This document shows, piece by piece, positions 13,746 to 26,296 of a DNA stretch of 64,000 bases. Each line of letters opens with the position of its first letter. Position 1 is the first letter of the stretch. The notes beneath the pieces were generated by a model. That model ran no database searches. It worked only from the letters and a program-made list of their open reading frames with translations, and was not told the origin of the DNA. This stretch comes from Ophioderma brevispina (lineage: Eukaryota > Echinodermata > Ophiuroidea > Amphilepidida > Ophiodermatidae). The position numbers and the translations under genes were made by a program. The stretch lies in assembly GCA_023653785.1 (NCBI GenBank), contig JAMKCH010005384.1:124001-188000 (forward strand), in the 5' to 3' direction.

Positions 13746-15457
13746 AGCACATTCTGCCTAGAAGGCAACTCCCACTCCTCCATGCCTATGCTTAAATAGC
13801 GCCGTAAGATCTGTTTACATAGACAACATTGATTGAGGTCCGTAAATCACAAGGTAGTTTGAATGTAATTTTGCACCAACATTATCAACATGCGAAGGAA
13901 TGCTCAACCATTATCACCAAGCGAAGGAATTTTCAAAACTAAAAGAAATAGGGTATTGCATAGGAGGTCAATAGGTTAACTCGTATGCAGAGAATACAAA
14001 CGAATTACCTGCAGAAATATCTGAAATTTTCAGGTGAACAAGGTGCATGTATTGTGTTTTTCGCATGCTTGGGTGATCTGGATGGTAAACGGTTCATTCA
14101 GCCTAATTTACCTTCCGCGAGGAGACCCTATATGCTGGCAGAATCTGAAACAGTATTTTGCTGTTCTTTTGTAGTACCTGTTGTTTTAAAACATTTTTGC
14201 AGTATGTGGGCTATCTACACAAGACTTACACAGACAAAAATGCCTCCATAGAGGGCGAACATAACGTGGACAGTACACACTTTCCCCCGAATGAAGAACG
14301 AAATAGTCTCTCTTTGAGTGATCCACGAACAACTGCACTTTATTCCGTCAAGGCTGCTGAATTCAACTGGGTGCAGGCTGCAGTGGGTGCGCAAATTGTG
14401 GCTACCCGAACAAAACTACATGTTTCGCGGACATATACGTATTTCGCTTGCATACGTAAGCTCATATAAATGCCGCTACAGCGATTCCTGCTCCCATTTG
14501 CGCATTATTTTGAATCTAGTGCCATTCAATGTTGGGCCAAGTTGATTGATTTCTTCCCGCTAGCCAAAGTTAAGCCACAATAAGATGGACTTTCATGTGT
14601 TTCAATCAATATCAATCGCAGACCCAATTGATGCGTCTGCAAAAACACCGTCTACCTACCATTGTCGATATCCCACTGTGTATATAACCAAATTCAACAA
14701 ATAATATATCTCGCATATTTAGTTATCTGCTATTTTCTTCAATTCTACAGGTGGTTCTAATAAAAAAGAGTTTCCTCTTATTCAAATGAAATAATAAATT
14801 AATTTCATCCAAACATTTCTGTTAAATTCATAAAACCCGGTTTTTTTTTATCTACATTGCATCAATTTTTTGTCGGATTTACTCAACTGATTTGGAAAAC
14901 AGTGACAGCATTTTTCTAGTCTGTCACTTTGAAAAAAGGGCTATACTTAGTAAAAGGTATTTTAAGGTGGGTGACCCGATCATAATCCGATTTTCATGTG
15001 TTTCAACACATGGAAGTATATCTCTATCTAAAAATGTGATTTACAAGTTTTGAGTTAAAACTAGCCAAGCGTTTGGATAGTAGAACCAATGTGTACTAAA
15101 TAGCACATTTATGTTGTGTTAGTAATGTGGTGACACACAGTTGTAAACATGTTTGTTATAACTCAAAAATCAAAAGAAGCATATTGCATATTTTTGGTTG
15201 GTCGATCCCGGGGTCACCCAACTTTTATTTTGCAAGTTGTAATATGCAGAGATCACGCAGCTTGTCACATTTAGATAATTTTCGCGTATGCACCGATTCA
15301 ATTTGATCTAATACCAGTGTCTTAGGGGGACGTTTTTTAGGCCCTTTATTCCCTCACACCGCACCTAATCATCATACTCATCTAAATCATAATTTTTAGT
15401 CGATTGTTTTATGATAGGTTTGATCGCAAAAAATACATCCATGAAAATGGGTAAAAC

Positions 15458-15597
15458 ACACTGTACCACACACAAACGCACATAAACACACACTCACAAA
15501 CGATGTTCGCCACTATAGCCTAATGGTAAAGAACCAATCAAACACACTTGTGTGTGCGTGCGTTGTGTGTGTATTTGTGTGTGTGTTTGTATGTGTA
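15458..15597. repeat. CA-rich / TG-rich inverted microsatellite pair
   Basis: An imperfect CA-rich tract (about 15458-15500) faces an imperfect TG-rich tract (15547-15597) across a roughly 45-base spacer, so the strand can fold back on itself. Copy 2 keeps only a shortened CA-rich part near 29853-29880. Confidence 0.75.
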
Positions 15598-16553
15598 TGA
15601 GGACAAACGAATAATCATTACATTTCAGATATCAAACCAAGTTCCAGCAACCTTATCTAATGACCTTGAAAATACCCCGTGAAATAACAACAAATGTGCA
15701 TATTCACATTTTGTTATTGGCATGGTAATGTCTTAGTGCTAGAAGGATTACCTTGTTAAACTGTAATGATAGCTGAAAAGTACTACTAACAAATTACATA
15801 TATGCCTCTGATGCTTCATATATAATTATTATCTTTCTCTGACGTTCTGTTTATATGTCAGTCCAATGAAGCCAGGTAATGCTTAAGAGCTTAGCTGTGT
15901 AATAATTATCCACACAGAAAAGACAATTATCGTGCACGCATTTGATTGTTTAGTAAAATCATTTTTTTTCAAATTCCAAAAATAATTGGAAATGCCTCAG
16001 AGGATGGATTTGATATTAATCTGGCATTGTCTTCTCTAGCCTGCATGAATTAGTTTTTGTTTTATCCACTAAATTACATCATCGCACTTTAAACGGGCAT
16101 CTTGTTACGTTAGTATATACTAATCAGATAATAACGTTAAGTTTAAATTGCAAATAAAACCGCAACGGAATTGCGAAATAAATTGACCTAATTTTTTTTA
16201 AAAATACTTAAGGATATCTTCAAAAAACTTGCCACCGAATATTTAAACAACTTATTAATCGAACCTTGGGCACAATATGGAGGAGTTTCTCATAATTCCA
16301 ATCATTTTTACGGTCACAAATTTCCAAGGCCAAAGGAATCTAATTTGTATATGGATCAACAATAATATTTTTCAGTATATCCTAATCCAGCAACATTTAG
16401 AAGTGCTTCTATGTAAATCTCAACCCACGGTCGGTAATGGGTAACGTTTTATTTCCTTGAGGAATAGAAAGCATTGCGAAAACATCCTGCAATGCATTTT
16501 TTTTCAGATCTACCTTTTGGAAGCTTAGCAAACTAAGTTTAATGATCGGTTAA

Positions 16554-17180
16554 CCTCGTCCAAGCAAGGTTTCCTAGTAAATTCCCAAAGGGGATGTGGG
16601 TTGGAGGGAGGGGGAGGTGGTGTTTTACGGTTACCATTACCACTACCCCTGATTTTTTGCGTAATTAAGGGGCAAACATCTTCTTTTGGTTTCATTGTGT
16701 AGCTACATATGCCCTTTTCTTCAAATGAAGTACAAACATATCATTTTCACAATATGACTGAGAGTTTATATAATAAAGAATATTTGAAAAATCTCCAAAA
16801 TCAAGGGCTTTTCGCCATTCATGCAAGCAACACACTTTGGTATTTTTGGCAATGATGGGTGCCAAAGAAAGCATACACATGTTATTACTCTAAAATAAGA
16901 AAAAATACAAAATATGTTATATTGTCTTACATTAGCATCATAAGTAACATAATACCATTTTGTATAGGCTTTGGCAGCCCACCCCTGTACCTTCCCGACT
17001 TTGACGGGACCCCCTGACCCCTGAAGGTGGGGGTACCTCCATTTTTTTCGCTAAAATGACCGCAAAAGATGATCACAATTAAATAACGCCTTGATCATTT
17101 TCGTTACGTTTTTGTGTGACAGGGAATATCCGTGGGGGGGGGGGTGATAACCACCCCCCCTCCTTGAGTCGGGACGAGGG
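16554..17180. mobile_element. piggyBac-like MITE, 627 bp, TTAA flanks
   Basis: TTAA occurs at 16550-16553 and 17181-17184. Copy 2 has the empty site, with one TTAA at 30941-30944 in the same context 'gatcggttaa'. The ends are inverted repeats: CCTCGTCC at the left and GGACGAGGG at the right (reverse complement CCCTCGTCC). A TTAA duplication with ends starting CCC is the signature of piggyBac elements. No transposase is present. The left end has lost one C relative to the right. Within the right end, a G run and a C run ('ggggggggggtgataaccaccccccc') form a local hairpin. Confidence 0.85.
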
Positions 17181-17429
17181 TTAAGTAAAAGCAGTAGAAT
17201 GCACTTTTAGGTACACCAAACATTCACATTTAAAAATAAATCCGAGAATGAACTTAAAAGGACCTTGAAATCTCCTGCATAGTCCCCGCGATTTCCGAAA
17301 TCTAGGTATAAAGATTTTAGTACCTGTAGGCCTAGTATTCAAATAGTTCAATCCACATCGTTTTGAAAGAAATTCAAAATTACCATTTATCGAGTGGTAC
17401 CACCAACACACAACACACTAAGCTTATAC

Positions 17430-18285
17430 AAAGTTACTATGGGAGAGTGTTATAGTTACAGTGTAAGTATTTGTCACAGAAGAAGGGCCTTTGTAAGTAA
17501 AATCGGGGATCTCCGATTGTTATTTAACGGTGGCATCCCAAAACGGCCAAAATTATGTTTGTTCATTATGAAGTAAAGCACGTCACGAAAATGACCTAGA
17601 ACTTTGACTTGCGGTGAACGACGGAACGAAAAAGACCTCTAAACCTGACCCTGAGTGAACCGACAGGAATAGGTAATGGATGGGCCGTAGGCACGTACAG
17701 ACACTTATTTCAACTGGAAGGAGGTCCAGCAGTCGTTGCATTATTGTTCGGAGTCCCCTATATTAATCATTCTGTAAACACTCTTCCTTCTTTTCGACAC
17801 AGATGAGAATTTCGAGCTTGCTTAACAATTCACAGTATAAATGTTAAATCTTCTTTGAAGATAGCCAGCGCACACAAAGGTGGCGAAAAGACTCCCAACG
17901 CACATATTTTTAGACACTTGGGGGGTGCGTTAGAGAAAGATAATTAAGATTAATCATTGGATACATATAGATTAGAAGTATACTCCCCACCTAAAAAATC
18001 CGAACCGATATAAATTACTGATTAAAAAGTATGAGGTCTGTAGGTGAATTAAAATAATTAAATGCCAGGAGCGTTGTTCGCGTAATGTGTTGCTTATTGA
18101 CCTTTGACCGTAATGCATTGACAACAAAGCATGATGTGGAAGTTTGAGAGAGTTATCCAGCTGGCTTGGCGCGTTCATTGAAAGCAAGTCTTGAGAACGT
18201 GATGCATTTCCTTTCAACATCGTTCGGATTCTTTAGGCGGGGAGTATAGTTAAAAGTTCATTCACAGGTAGAGTGAATAGCCAAT
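17430..18285. mobile_element. Foldback-type element in copy 1, interrupted by a MITE
   Basis: The left part ('tttgtcac...gggatctccgat...tttaacggt', 17465-17530) and the right part ('aaaagttcattcacaggta', 18251-18270) match the inverted ends of the compact element at 37161-37537 and the equivalent parts of copy 2 (31244-31818). A degenerate central hairpin is present at about 17845-17935. A TA-flanked MITE sits inside it. The boundaries are approximate. Confidence 0.55.
17983..18244. mobile_element. Tc1/mariner-type (Stowaway-like) MITE, about 262 bp
   Basis: The inverted ends CTCCCCACCTAAAAAATCCG (left) and, on the right, the complement of CTCCCCGCCTAAAGAATCCG match at 18 of 20 positions, and the match continues inward with GAAC. 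TA dinucleotides flank both sides (17979-17982 and 18245-18248). Copy 2 lacks the insertion at the equivalent place (near 31782-31790). TA duplication plus a CTCCC start is characteristic of Stowaway-type mariner MITEs. It contains no transposase. Confidence 0.85.
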
Positions 18286-18303
18286 GTCAAACTCTCATTT
18301 TTT

Positions 18304-19558
18304 GGTGTATCCTTGGTGTATGAACTATAGAAAAGGATCAATTAAGCATACGGAATAAAGCCATCAACACTATTCAATCTATACATGTATACAGTGTGAA
18401 GTCAATAACAACCTTAACATTCAGGAAAAAGGGGGGGGGAAATTTTAAAAAAAAAAAAAATTTTACCAATGTTATTTTTGGGGGCTTGATGTTTGCTTTG
18501 GTTGTTGTTTACAGGATAAACAGGCTATCAGGAGAGATTTTTATATGGTTTTTTTGTATTTTGGACTTTGGTTCAGAAACTATGTCAAATTTGCCGGAGG
18601 GAGAGACCTTAAAAATTCCGTTTGGCCGATTTTTAGCAAACAATGCGAGAGACTGACACCGACATACACCATAACACCTAGCAAAGAGAAACAATTCACA
18701 AATTGCATTTAAAGGATGGTAATCGATTTCGACAAAAAACCTTCAGTTGAATAAACTGGTCTATTGTGTAGCATAATTATAAGTAAAATATCTTCAACAA
18801 AGTAAAATTACCATTGTCAATCATAAAGAAAGTCAGTTATTGAAATTCACCCCATATCAATGTCTCAGTTCATGAACATAATGAAACTGCTCATAGATTA
18901 TTGTTTTACATCTCTAAGGTACATTAATTTTCACAAATACAGTATACCCAGCATCCATACAAATTGCGAGAAGAACTAAAGCTGAAGTTTTCTGTAATAT
19001 TGGATTAAACCGTAAATTCAATATCGCATAGGTTTTTTTTTCCAAGCGGAATACAAAACCTTCTATGGTTTCATCTTTAGCTCCCCAGTTTCGTTGGTAG
19101 GTTAAAACCATGAAATCTGCCTGAACCAAAATAAACTGTGGTCTTACACCAGCTTCTTGAGACTTTCTTATTTGGGAAATTGAACATTTTTTCAACTCAG
19201 CATTTTCCTTTTGTGTAAGTCTCCAGGATTTATTTTAATAATCCTTCATTATTCTCCCCCTTTTACTCATTTCACACTGCCGAAGACCATGCTACTCTAT
19301 GCAAACGATGCATCTTTGTTGGGGTTCAAATCGGCCAAACAGGAAGTTTAAGCCTCTCAGCAAATAGGCATACTTCTTCCTCCAAAGTCCAAATGACCCC
19401 AAATAAACGTTTTCTGAAAGCCTGGTTATTCTTCTTATAACCAAATCACACAAATAATTCTTAACTATTTAAGTATTTTTTTTACTTCTGATATGTCAGA
19501 GTTTTTTTTTACTCACCTGTATATTGATAAGTTCATGCGAAATACATGAAGGATAACC
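18304..19558. mobile_element. 1.25-kb inverted-end element, unclassified
   Basis: Copy 2 reads through without it (near 31836-31845). Here CATTTTTT (18296-18303) and CATTTTTG (19559-19566) flank a 1255-bp insertion. The ends are imperfect inverted repeats: GGTGTATCCTTGGTGTATGA at the left; at the right the complement of GGTTATCCTTCATGTAT. The 7/8 direct repeat suggests an 8-bp target duplication. Frames inside it (86 codons plus, 93 codons minus) have no domain I recognise. A 14-A run with G run lies near 18432-18462. Confidence 0.7.
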
Positions 19559-21071
19559 CATTTTTGACAAATTAGGGGACGCACTTAACATGTGCTATTA
19601 TTGTTGTACATTGTGTGTAGAACAAGGTTCCCATAGGAACTTTGTAGAATCTAAACAGCCAGTATGTGTTTGTGTGTGTAGCAATAAAGTGGATAGTTTT
19701 GAAATTTCCTTTCAAAACGACGTACGAAAGTATTATGCAGGATACTAAAATCGCTTACATTAATCAGTGCAGACGATAGCGTACTTTTACGTACACGTAC
19801 AGTACGTACATACGTCACAAACAAAAGGAATACAAAGGAAATTTACAAAATGCTCTCGGATTCTCAGTTGGGACGAGAAAGGATACAAATTCCAGAACAA
19901 ATGCCAAACAACATTATGAAACAAATTCTATGTGTCCAAATCTTGATTTATGTGTCGAATTTAATTATTGAAAATAATGTCACTGATGACGTTATATCGA
20001 TTTCTTAATTAATTATAGCTTTAATTTCAAACAAGATATCAAAAATCCGCACATACATTTGTGATAAGCCTTAAAACTATATATAGTGAAGATTGCAGCG
20101 GGCCCTTTCCCAGGATTTCAAAATAAAACTGTCCCGGGTGTGGGGTGAGGTGAAATGTTAAAATTTAATGTATTTCTTTAAAAAGTTGTATTGCAGTGGC
20201 AAATTTATGACGTATATACGTACGTACTTGTTACGCTTTCTTCTGGACTATTAATTTGGCATTCGTGGGAACATGCAGGAGAGTTCAAGTGCATTTAAGC
20301 GCATTATTGCGTTTCTACTTTAAATCTATAAACTGATAAATCATAAAAAAATAGTGGTTTGCTAATTTGCAAACTTTCCAAAGGTAAATTCTGACAAAAA
20401 ATCCAGGCTAGGACTTAATTTTGCACGATGCTTGTCAGAAAGCAGAAAGAAAGAAGAAAACACCGGGGTGGTTATCGATTTATTCCACAAATAAATGTAA
20501 TGGTGGTCCATTTCGCTATTCTTTAAAACAATGTCAATTCTACTTGAAGAGTGAGATCTCATAAAGCGGCACACGGAAAGTACGTATAGACTGAAAAACA
20601 TATGCTACCGTCAATCGAATGGTCCATTCATATGCGCCATTTTTAAGTTTTTTTTTGTTTTTCCCAGTGATTAAGTGGTACTCAATGCAACAGTTTAGCA
20701 TGTTAAAGTGCTACTCACGCTTCGTGTTTTGTTTTTAATCGAAAGAGTATTATTCAAGAATACAATTTTTCTTGTGATAGATGGAGTACTACATTAAGAA
20801 TTTCCAGCTCTCTTATGTGTAATGTTCTTATGGTAATGAAAAATTTTTTAATACCGATTAATCGGCGTTTCATGTTCTTGATAATTTCATGTATGAGTGC
20901 TTTTTATTTTATGTTGCTGGGTTTGTTCCAGTGTTTGACCACAGGGAAGTACTAATTTGTAGTGTCAAAATGGGAAATAGAGAGCTGACGATCTTGGATT
21001 TTTTTAATTGTATTCCGGGAACCCGGGACACATAAAGATAAAACAGAGAGTATAGTTCAAAAGACTTAAAG

Positions 21072-21103
21072 GAACGGAAAAGGATTAAAATCCTTTTCCG
21101 TTC
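21072..21103. repeat. Perfect 32-bp palindrome (15-bp arms)
   Basis: Arms GAACGGAAAAGGATT and its exact complement AATCCTTTTCCGTTC are separated by AA. The equivalent place in copy 2 (near 32985-33000) has no palindrome, so it arose or was inserted in copy 1 only. Confidence 0.95.
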
Positions 21104-22584
21104 GATAGAGAACTTTGAGCAAGTTTGGAACGTCTAGGGAACTGCTGCGCAGACTGAAATGGCACATACCTTTTAGTGGCAAGATTGACAATAAAAAGAA
21201 TGCCAAATGGCGTTTTCTGGTGTCTTGCCTTTCCTTGATATCTATTTCTGAAGAAGTCCGACATTTTTATCATACCACTAAAGAAAGACCAAAGCCTCCA
21301 TGGCTACATTTCATTTGTACAGAGCATTTCGCATGGTAATTTCTAGTACCATAGCTCAGCCTTCCTCAGTATTTACTGTTTCGAAAAAGCTTAGAAATGG
21401 CAAATATATATTTGTTATTTTCAAGATCTAACGTTTAACCTTTGATGACATTGGGAGATGATCCTGGATTGAGGCAGACTCTCTTGACGGCATTCTAGTG
21501 TCCAAAGAAAGTCCTCTGATGATGTTAAATTTCGTGTATTTTTTGGGGGGGCACGTACGTAATCTCATCAAGCATCCTATAGATCCTACGCAAGAAACCT
21601 ATACCGCACTACATCCGCCTGTCTCTAAATCCTTAAATGTTATTATTAATTGTTATTGTGAATTATAAAGATGGCCTATATGTCCTTTGTATATCAACCG
21701 TGGGACAAGGACGGTTATATGTAAACTATCGGGTATGACATTGTATCATATATGTCTATGTCCGCTTATTGTCGTACAAGCTGGACATCACTAACTCATG
21801 ACTATTAGTTGATTCCCATGCGTTGTAACTGCTAGAGCTTCATTGTTGTGTTGAGCATTTCTTGTAATATATGTGGCTGCCATGATACTCAAATAAATCT
21901 ATCCGCACTTAACGTTTTTGGCCCTTGTAATTTGAGCGCCAGTGTCTGTTACAGTAACGACTCCGATTATTTTACAATAGATATCATCACTGATGTCCTG
22001 TGTACAACATTCACCCATGCATGTAATTGTGTTCCACCCTACTAAAAAATACGTACACTTCACGGCATAATAATAACACTCTGATAATAATAAGACAGGT
22101 TCTTGGGCATCGTGACTTTTTACCATTAAATGTATTGACAGGTGTGAGACATGTGGCTTTTTCCTTTCGACTTTTCCCATTATCACCTTGGTCAAAGACA
22201 CATCTGCGGAAGGTTCACAACGACAAACCTTATGATACCCATCTATCACTCGAGTCAAACCGGTGGTAACTTCCGCCCATGTGAAGAATTTGCTTTCAGT
22301 AACAGAGCTTTATAGGTTTGCAGTGTGGCTTGTAGAGGATCATCCAGTACAAATGTCTATGTTTAGAAGGCTCCCAAAAGGACTTGTTTTTAAAACCTGA
22401 AAGATTTTAACGTTTTTGGGGATAAAAAAAGTAAATGCCGGGATTTCTTTTAATTTTTATTTTCTTTCCCGCAAAGCACCGCTTTTTTCTTCCCTTTCCT
22501 GACAACATTTGCTTTCTCTTCAACCTGTTATCTATAATTTATAGTCAATTTCTGAAAAACTGTTACGAATCTCACAGAAATAGG

Positions 22585-22745
22585 CACGAAACATAATATT
22601 TTATTAGCATTGCAAGGTAATATACTGAGTTTCAGTAAAAATAGATAAAATCTGAAATTAATTATTCGCATTGCAAGTTTAAGAATACTGGATTTTCAGT
22701 AAAAAATAAAATCTGAATATTAGTAATTTGTTAATTCAAACCTTA
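22585..22745 (+). repeat. Short internal duplication in copy 1
   Basis: 'tattagcattgcaag...actgagtttcagtaaaaatag..aaaatctgaa' (about 22600-22660) is repeated in diverged form at 22668-22720 ('ttcgcattgcaag...tggattttcagtaaaaaataaaatctgaa'). Confidence 0.7.
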
Positions 22746-23474
22746 TCTTGAATGTGAAAATTGTGAATTTTATTTCTCAATCACTCCACTCATTTCAATT
22801 CACTCTGAACAATTTTATTCTTTGAAAGAGTAAATTTCGCTCCATTTTGGCAGTTACTATGTTTTCTTTTGAGCATATTCTTTAAGAGGCACACACTTTA
22901 AACACATACATAAGACCTGTAAGCACAAACCGATTTTGTACATTTTTCTTAATTTAAGGTGGCCAAATATATTAACTTATCTTGAGGTTCTATGCTAACA
23001 GAACTTGTGGCAAATGCTTACCTCTAACAACTATAAAGTGAAAAGTGCAAAAAAGTGACGAGTAAATGGAGGACAAGCGTGAAAGTGAATTGTTTGCTCT
23101 AAAAGAGTGGAATATTGTCTTCAAACAAGTCCACTTTCACTCCTTTCGAGTGGGTTCCCGCCCTCAAAATCGTATTGGACCTTCACTGAATCCCGGAATG
23201 AGTGGAAATTTTAATCTTTTGCCATTTTAAGAGAACATACATTTTCTGTGAAATACACAAAAGAAAAGTTTGTAATAATGCTTTAGATAATAAAATGGTT
23301 TTTTTTAAAACAGAAAAAATGCCCTATTACATGACGTGAAATCTTACCCTGCCTCCCGACAACCGTTCAGGATCTATTCATAAATTGACTGTATAAATAC
23401 TGTATGGTGGAATCGATTACTATTTCTTAACCAGATAAAAGTTAACGTGGTAACACTATGCGACACGATCCTGT

Positions 23475-24858
23475 CAGGGCCGTAGGCAGAATTTTGTCAG
23501 GGTGGGTTGTAACGTGAAGAAAGAAATGTTAGTGCTGCAGTAAGAGTCCTTGGAAGCGTTAGTTGAGAGAAATAAAACATAAAACTAACGGCGCCTGGTT
23601 CGGCCCACTTAGGGCCCGTTGGAAATTGTCCTAAGTAGATGCTCTAACAGACACATTTTTTCTTGATCGTTTGAAATGCAAAACTCAAGTGCCTTGGACA
23701 CAAACGGGGCCGCAAACCGGAAAGCCCCTGAAGGGGTGGGGTACAGGGGGTCCGCCTTTATGGCCCATGTCGGGGTGCAGGGGCAGAGCCCTGCCGGGTG
23801 TGGTTCGGGGGGCGGCAAGCACCAGAGCTCTTGGATTTAAAGCTATTCAGAACCTTCAAAATGCCAAGTTTTGAGGGGTAAATATTAAAACCAATTCAAA
23901 GAAAGACCCGAGGTAGGTAAAGAATGGTTTATAACTTTGCTCACTGAGACGGGGACAGCAAGTATTACGTAATAGGCTTATATGCCCAAGAAGAATTGAT
24001 GGAGTGGCAAATGCTTAATGGGGGTGGTGCAGGAGCAGAGCCCTTCTGGGGGTCAAGGGGCGAAGCCCCCAGAAGCTCTGGATTTCAGGCTATTCAGAAC
24101 CTTCAAGATCACCACTTTTTGCGGGGTAAATGGTAACCAATCAAAAGAGAAAAAGACGGGTTTCAACTTGCTCACTGAATACGGGCAGTATAAAGATGAC
24201 CGCCGAAGGGGAACCTATAAACATTATAAGCTAGCACAATGTCTTTAAGGATGGGCGGTGGCAGAGCAGAGAGCCCCTGCCGGAGTCCAGGGGGCGGAGC
24301 CCTCGAAAGCTTCTTGGGGTATGTTTAGCTATTAAGAAAGGTATTTTTGAAGGGTTAAGTATAGTCATTAATTCAAATGACAGCCAGTAGACCTATAACT
24401 TTATGGTGCTGGTGGCTAGGGAATCGATCCCTACCAATTTTTTTCTTGACCACTTCAGCTCCCCGACTGAAAATTCCCCTTATACTTGGGGAATGGCCTA
24501 TGGCTCCCTTCGTGTTTTCTCAAATTTATTTTACACATTTTGATCATAAGTACTGTTCGCACATTAACAATTCATGATTACCTTTGGTTATGCTTGGAAC
24601 AAAACTAATTGGCTTGAGGGGAAGCCAAATATTTGTGATATTCTGATTTATGTAAGTCTGGAGTTCAATCTCATGCGTTCTGATGTCGTTCTCCTTTTGT
24701 TTCATTCTTACTTCCCCTTTCTCTCTTTCTTTTCTCTTCTCTTTCCCTCTTTCTTTTCTCTGTCTCTTTTCCTTCTCTCTCTTCCCTATTTCTTTCTTCT
24801 CTTTTTGAGGATCGCTGGGGGGTGTTCCACCCCCACACCCCCCATGGCGACGGGCCTG
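23475..24858. mobile_element. hAT-like element, 1.38 kb, with internal repeats
   Basis: The empty site is intact in copy 2 (35343-35360, 'agatcctgtctgaagatctg') and in copy 4 (near 52484-52500). The left end is CAGGGCCGTAGGCAG, and the right end reads as CAGGCCCGTCGCCATGG on the complement. 'gatcctg' flanks it on both sides (23467-23473 and 24858-24864), consistent with an 8-bp duplication carrying one difference. The element is much more GC-rich than its surroundings. It contains three tandem blocks of about 230-250 bp (starting 23771, 24020 and 24250), each with 'gcagagccc' and 'gcggagccc'-type motifs. A pyrimidine-rich tract fills 24700-24805. No transposase is visible, so it is non-autonomous. 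Confidence 0.8.
23771..24375 (+). repeat. Three ~240-bp tandem blocks inside the hAT-like element
   Basis: The blocks start at 23771 ('cggggtgcaggggcagagcc'), 24020 ('gggggtggtgcaggagcaga') and 24250 ('gatgggcggtggcagagcag'). Each continues with a 'ggatttnaagctattcagaaccttcaa'-like segment and an 'aggggtaa' segment. The third is the most diverged. Confidence 0.8.
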
Positions 24859-26296
24859 ATCCTGACTGAAGATCTGTTGTTTACAATTACAGTCGGGTTC
24901 CAATTTCATTGAGAAATACGGGTAATTTTATGTTCCATACACTGGATTTCAAGAATTGGGTCAAACCTTTTCTAGAAGGTATATTTCAGGGATGGATTAA
25001 TATAAGTTGGATATTTCACTCAGAAGTAAGTCCGATGACCTTAAAGGCAGAGAATTCCATAATTTTCGTGCAAAAATTATATAACCGTTGAAGTTTTATG
25101 AAAAGGTGGTTGTAGGACAAAGCTGTGAAAATATAATACAGGATAAAAGGAAAATTCCTAATAGAATATAAGTATTACTGCCACATTTTAAACGAAATCG
25201 GTATTTCAAAATAGCAAGAGTCCCATATGTACTCCACCTTCCAAATTTTACGTGTAACAAATTATATTTTTCTTTGGCCACACGGTTAGAGTTTTGTTTG
25301 TGTAGGCCATAAATAAACAAAATAATGTTTCACGTAGAATGGGTACATGTGGAACTCTTTCCTTAAAATATATTCAGGCCCAATAAAAAAGAAATTATTG
25401 ATATAATTGTGCAAGTGATTTATCTTAAATGGCAATTGCGTATTATGATATCACTGCAGTAACCAATTTCGAAATGCTTGGTATGCCTGTGATTTAGTTA
25501 TTGCCGATGTTTTGTTTTTGTTTTATGTAACTGTAATCGGTTTCAAATTAAGTGAGAGTTTTTGCATATTTACATGGGGTGATATTGATGAGAAGGGTTC
25601 AATCCTTGGCCACCCACATTGTGGATACTATGTCTTTGTTAAATTACAAAAAATAACATTTGCTAGGCTTTAAAATGATATATAATTTTTTTAGGTTTTC
25701 AAAATGTAAAATTGTTTAAAGGACTCACTTTCGGTAAAAATTCTTTTGTTTTATATTGTTGTTGGTGAACTTATAATATCCATAGGTCAAAATGACCAGC
25801 TCACAACATGCTTTACACATGGGTGTTAATTGGCTATAGGCTCAAAACAGGCAAACACCTTCACGTGGTTCAATTTCTACTCTCAACACTTTGCCCTAAC
25901 CATGATGCTAGTTGTGATGTTGATTATTTCAAACAAAAACACAATACCTTTCAAAAATTACAAGTCTCTCACCAAACTAAATCTAAATCAAATGCACGGA
26001 ACTCTTGTTCAGGCAATGGTGAAGTTTCATAGAAATGAATTTATCGCAACTTGTAAGCTTCGACGCGCTCTTAAATACCTTGATGAAGTCCGTAGAACAC
26101 CCACGAGAGACATATGAATCTGAGAGACATAAAATCTTTTTCATCATATTTTGCACACTAGTGGTTGCGTAACTCCCTAGGGAATAATGATATATTGGTA
26201 TCAACTGTATTTCTGGAATCCTTGATTAGTAGCTTCAAATAAATTATAATTGTAATAGGGGCGATGGGTGCCTGAAAAAGCTAGAGCCTTTCACAC

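Noticed and set aside
13598..13783. A 61-codon minus-strand frame kept in copies 1 and 3 (again at 38862-39047), ending SSLMCAHTKGQSNLSNIEH
   Set aside because: Copy 2 has a 7-base frameshift near its start, copy 4 is broken, and copies 1 and 3 differ by six replacements and one silent change. That is the pattern of non-coding drift.
15515..15535. TAGCCTAATGG, a perfect RNA polymerase III A-box match
   Set aside because: No B box or cloverleaf follows, so it is probably chance next to the CA/TG repeats.
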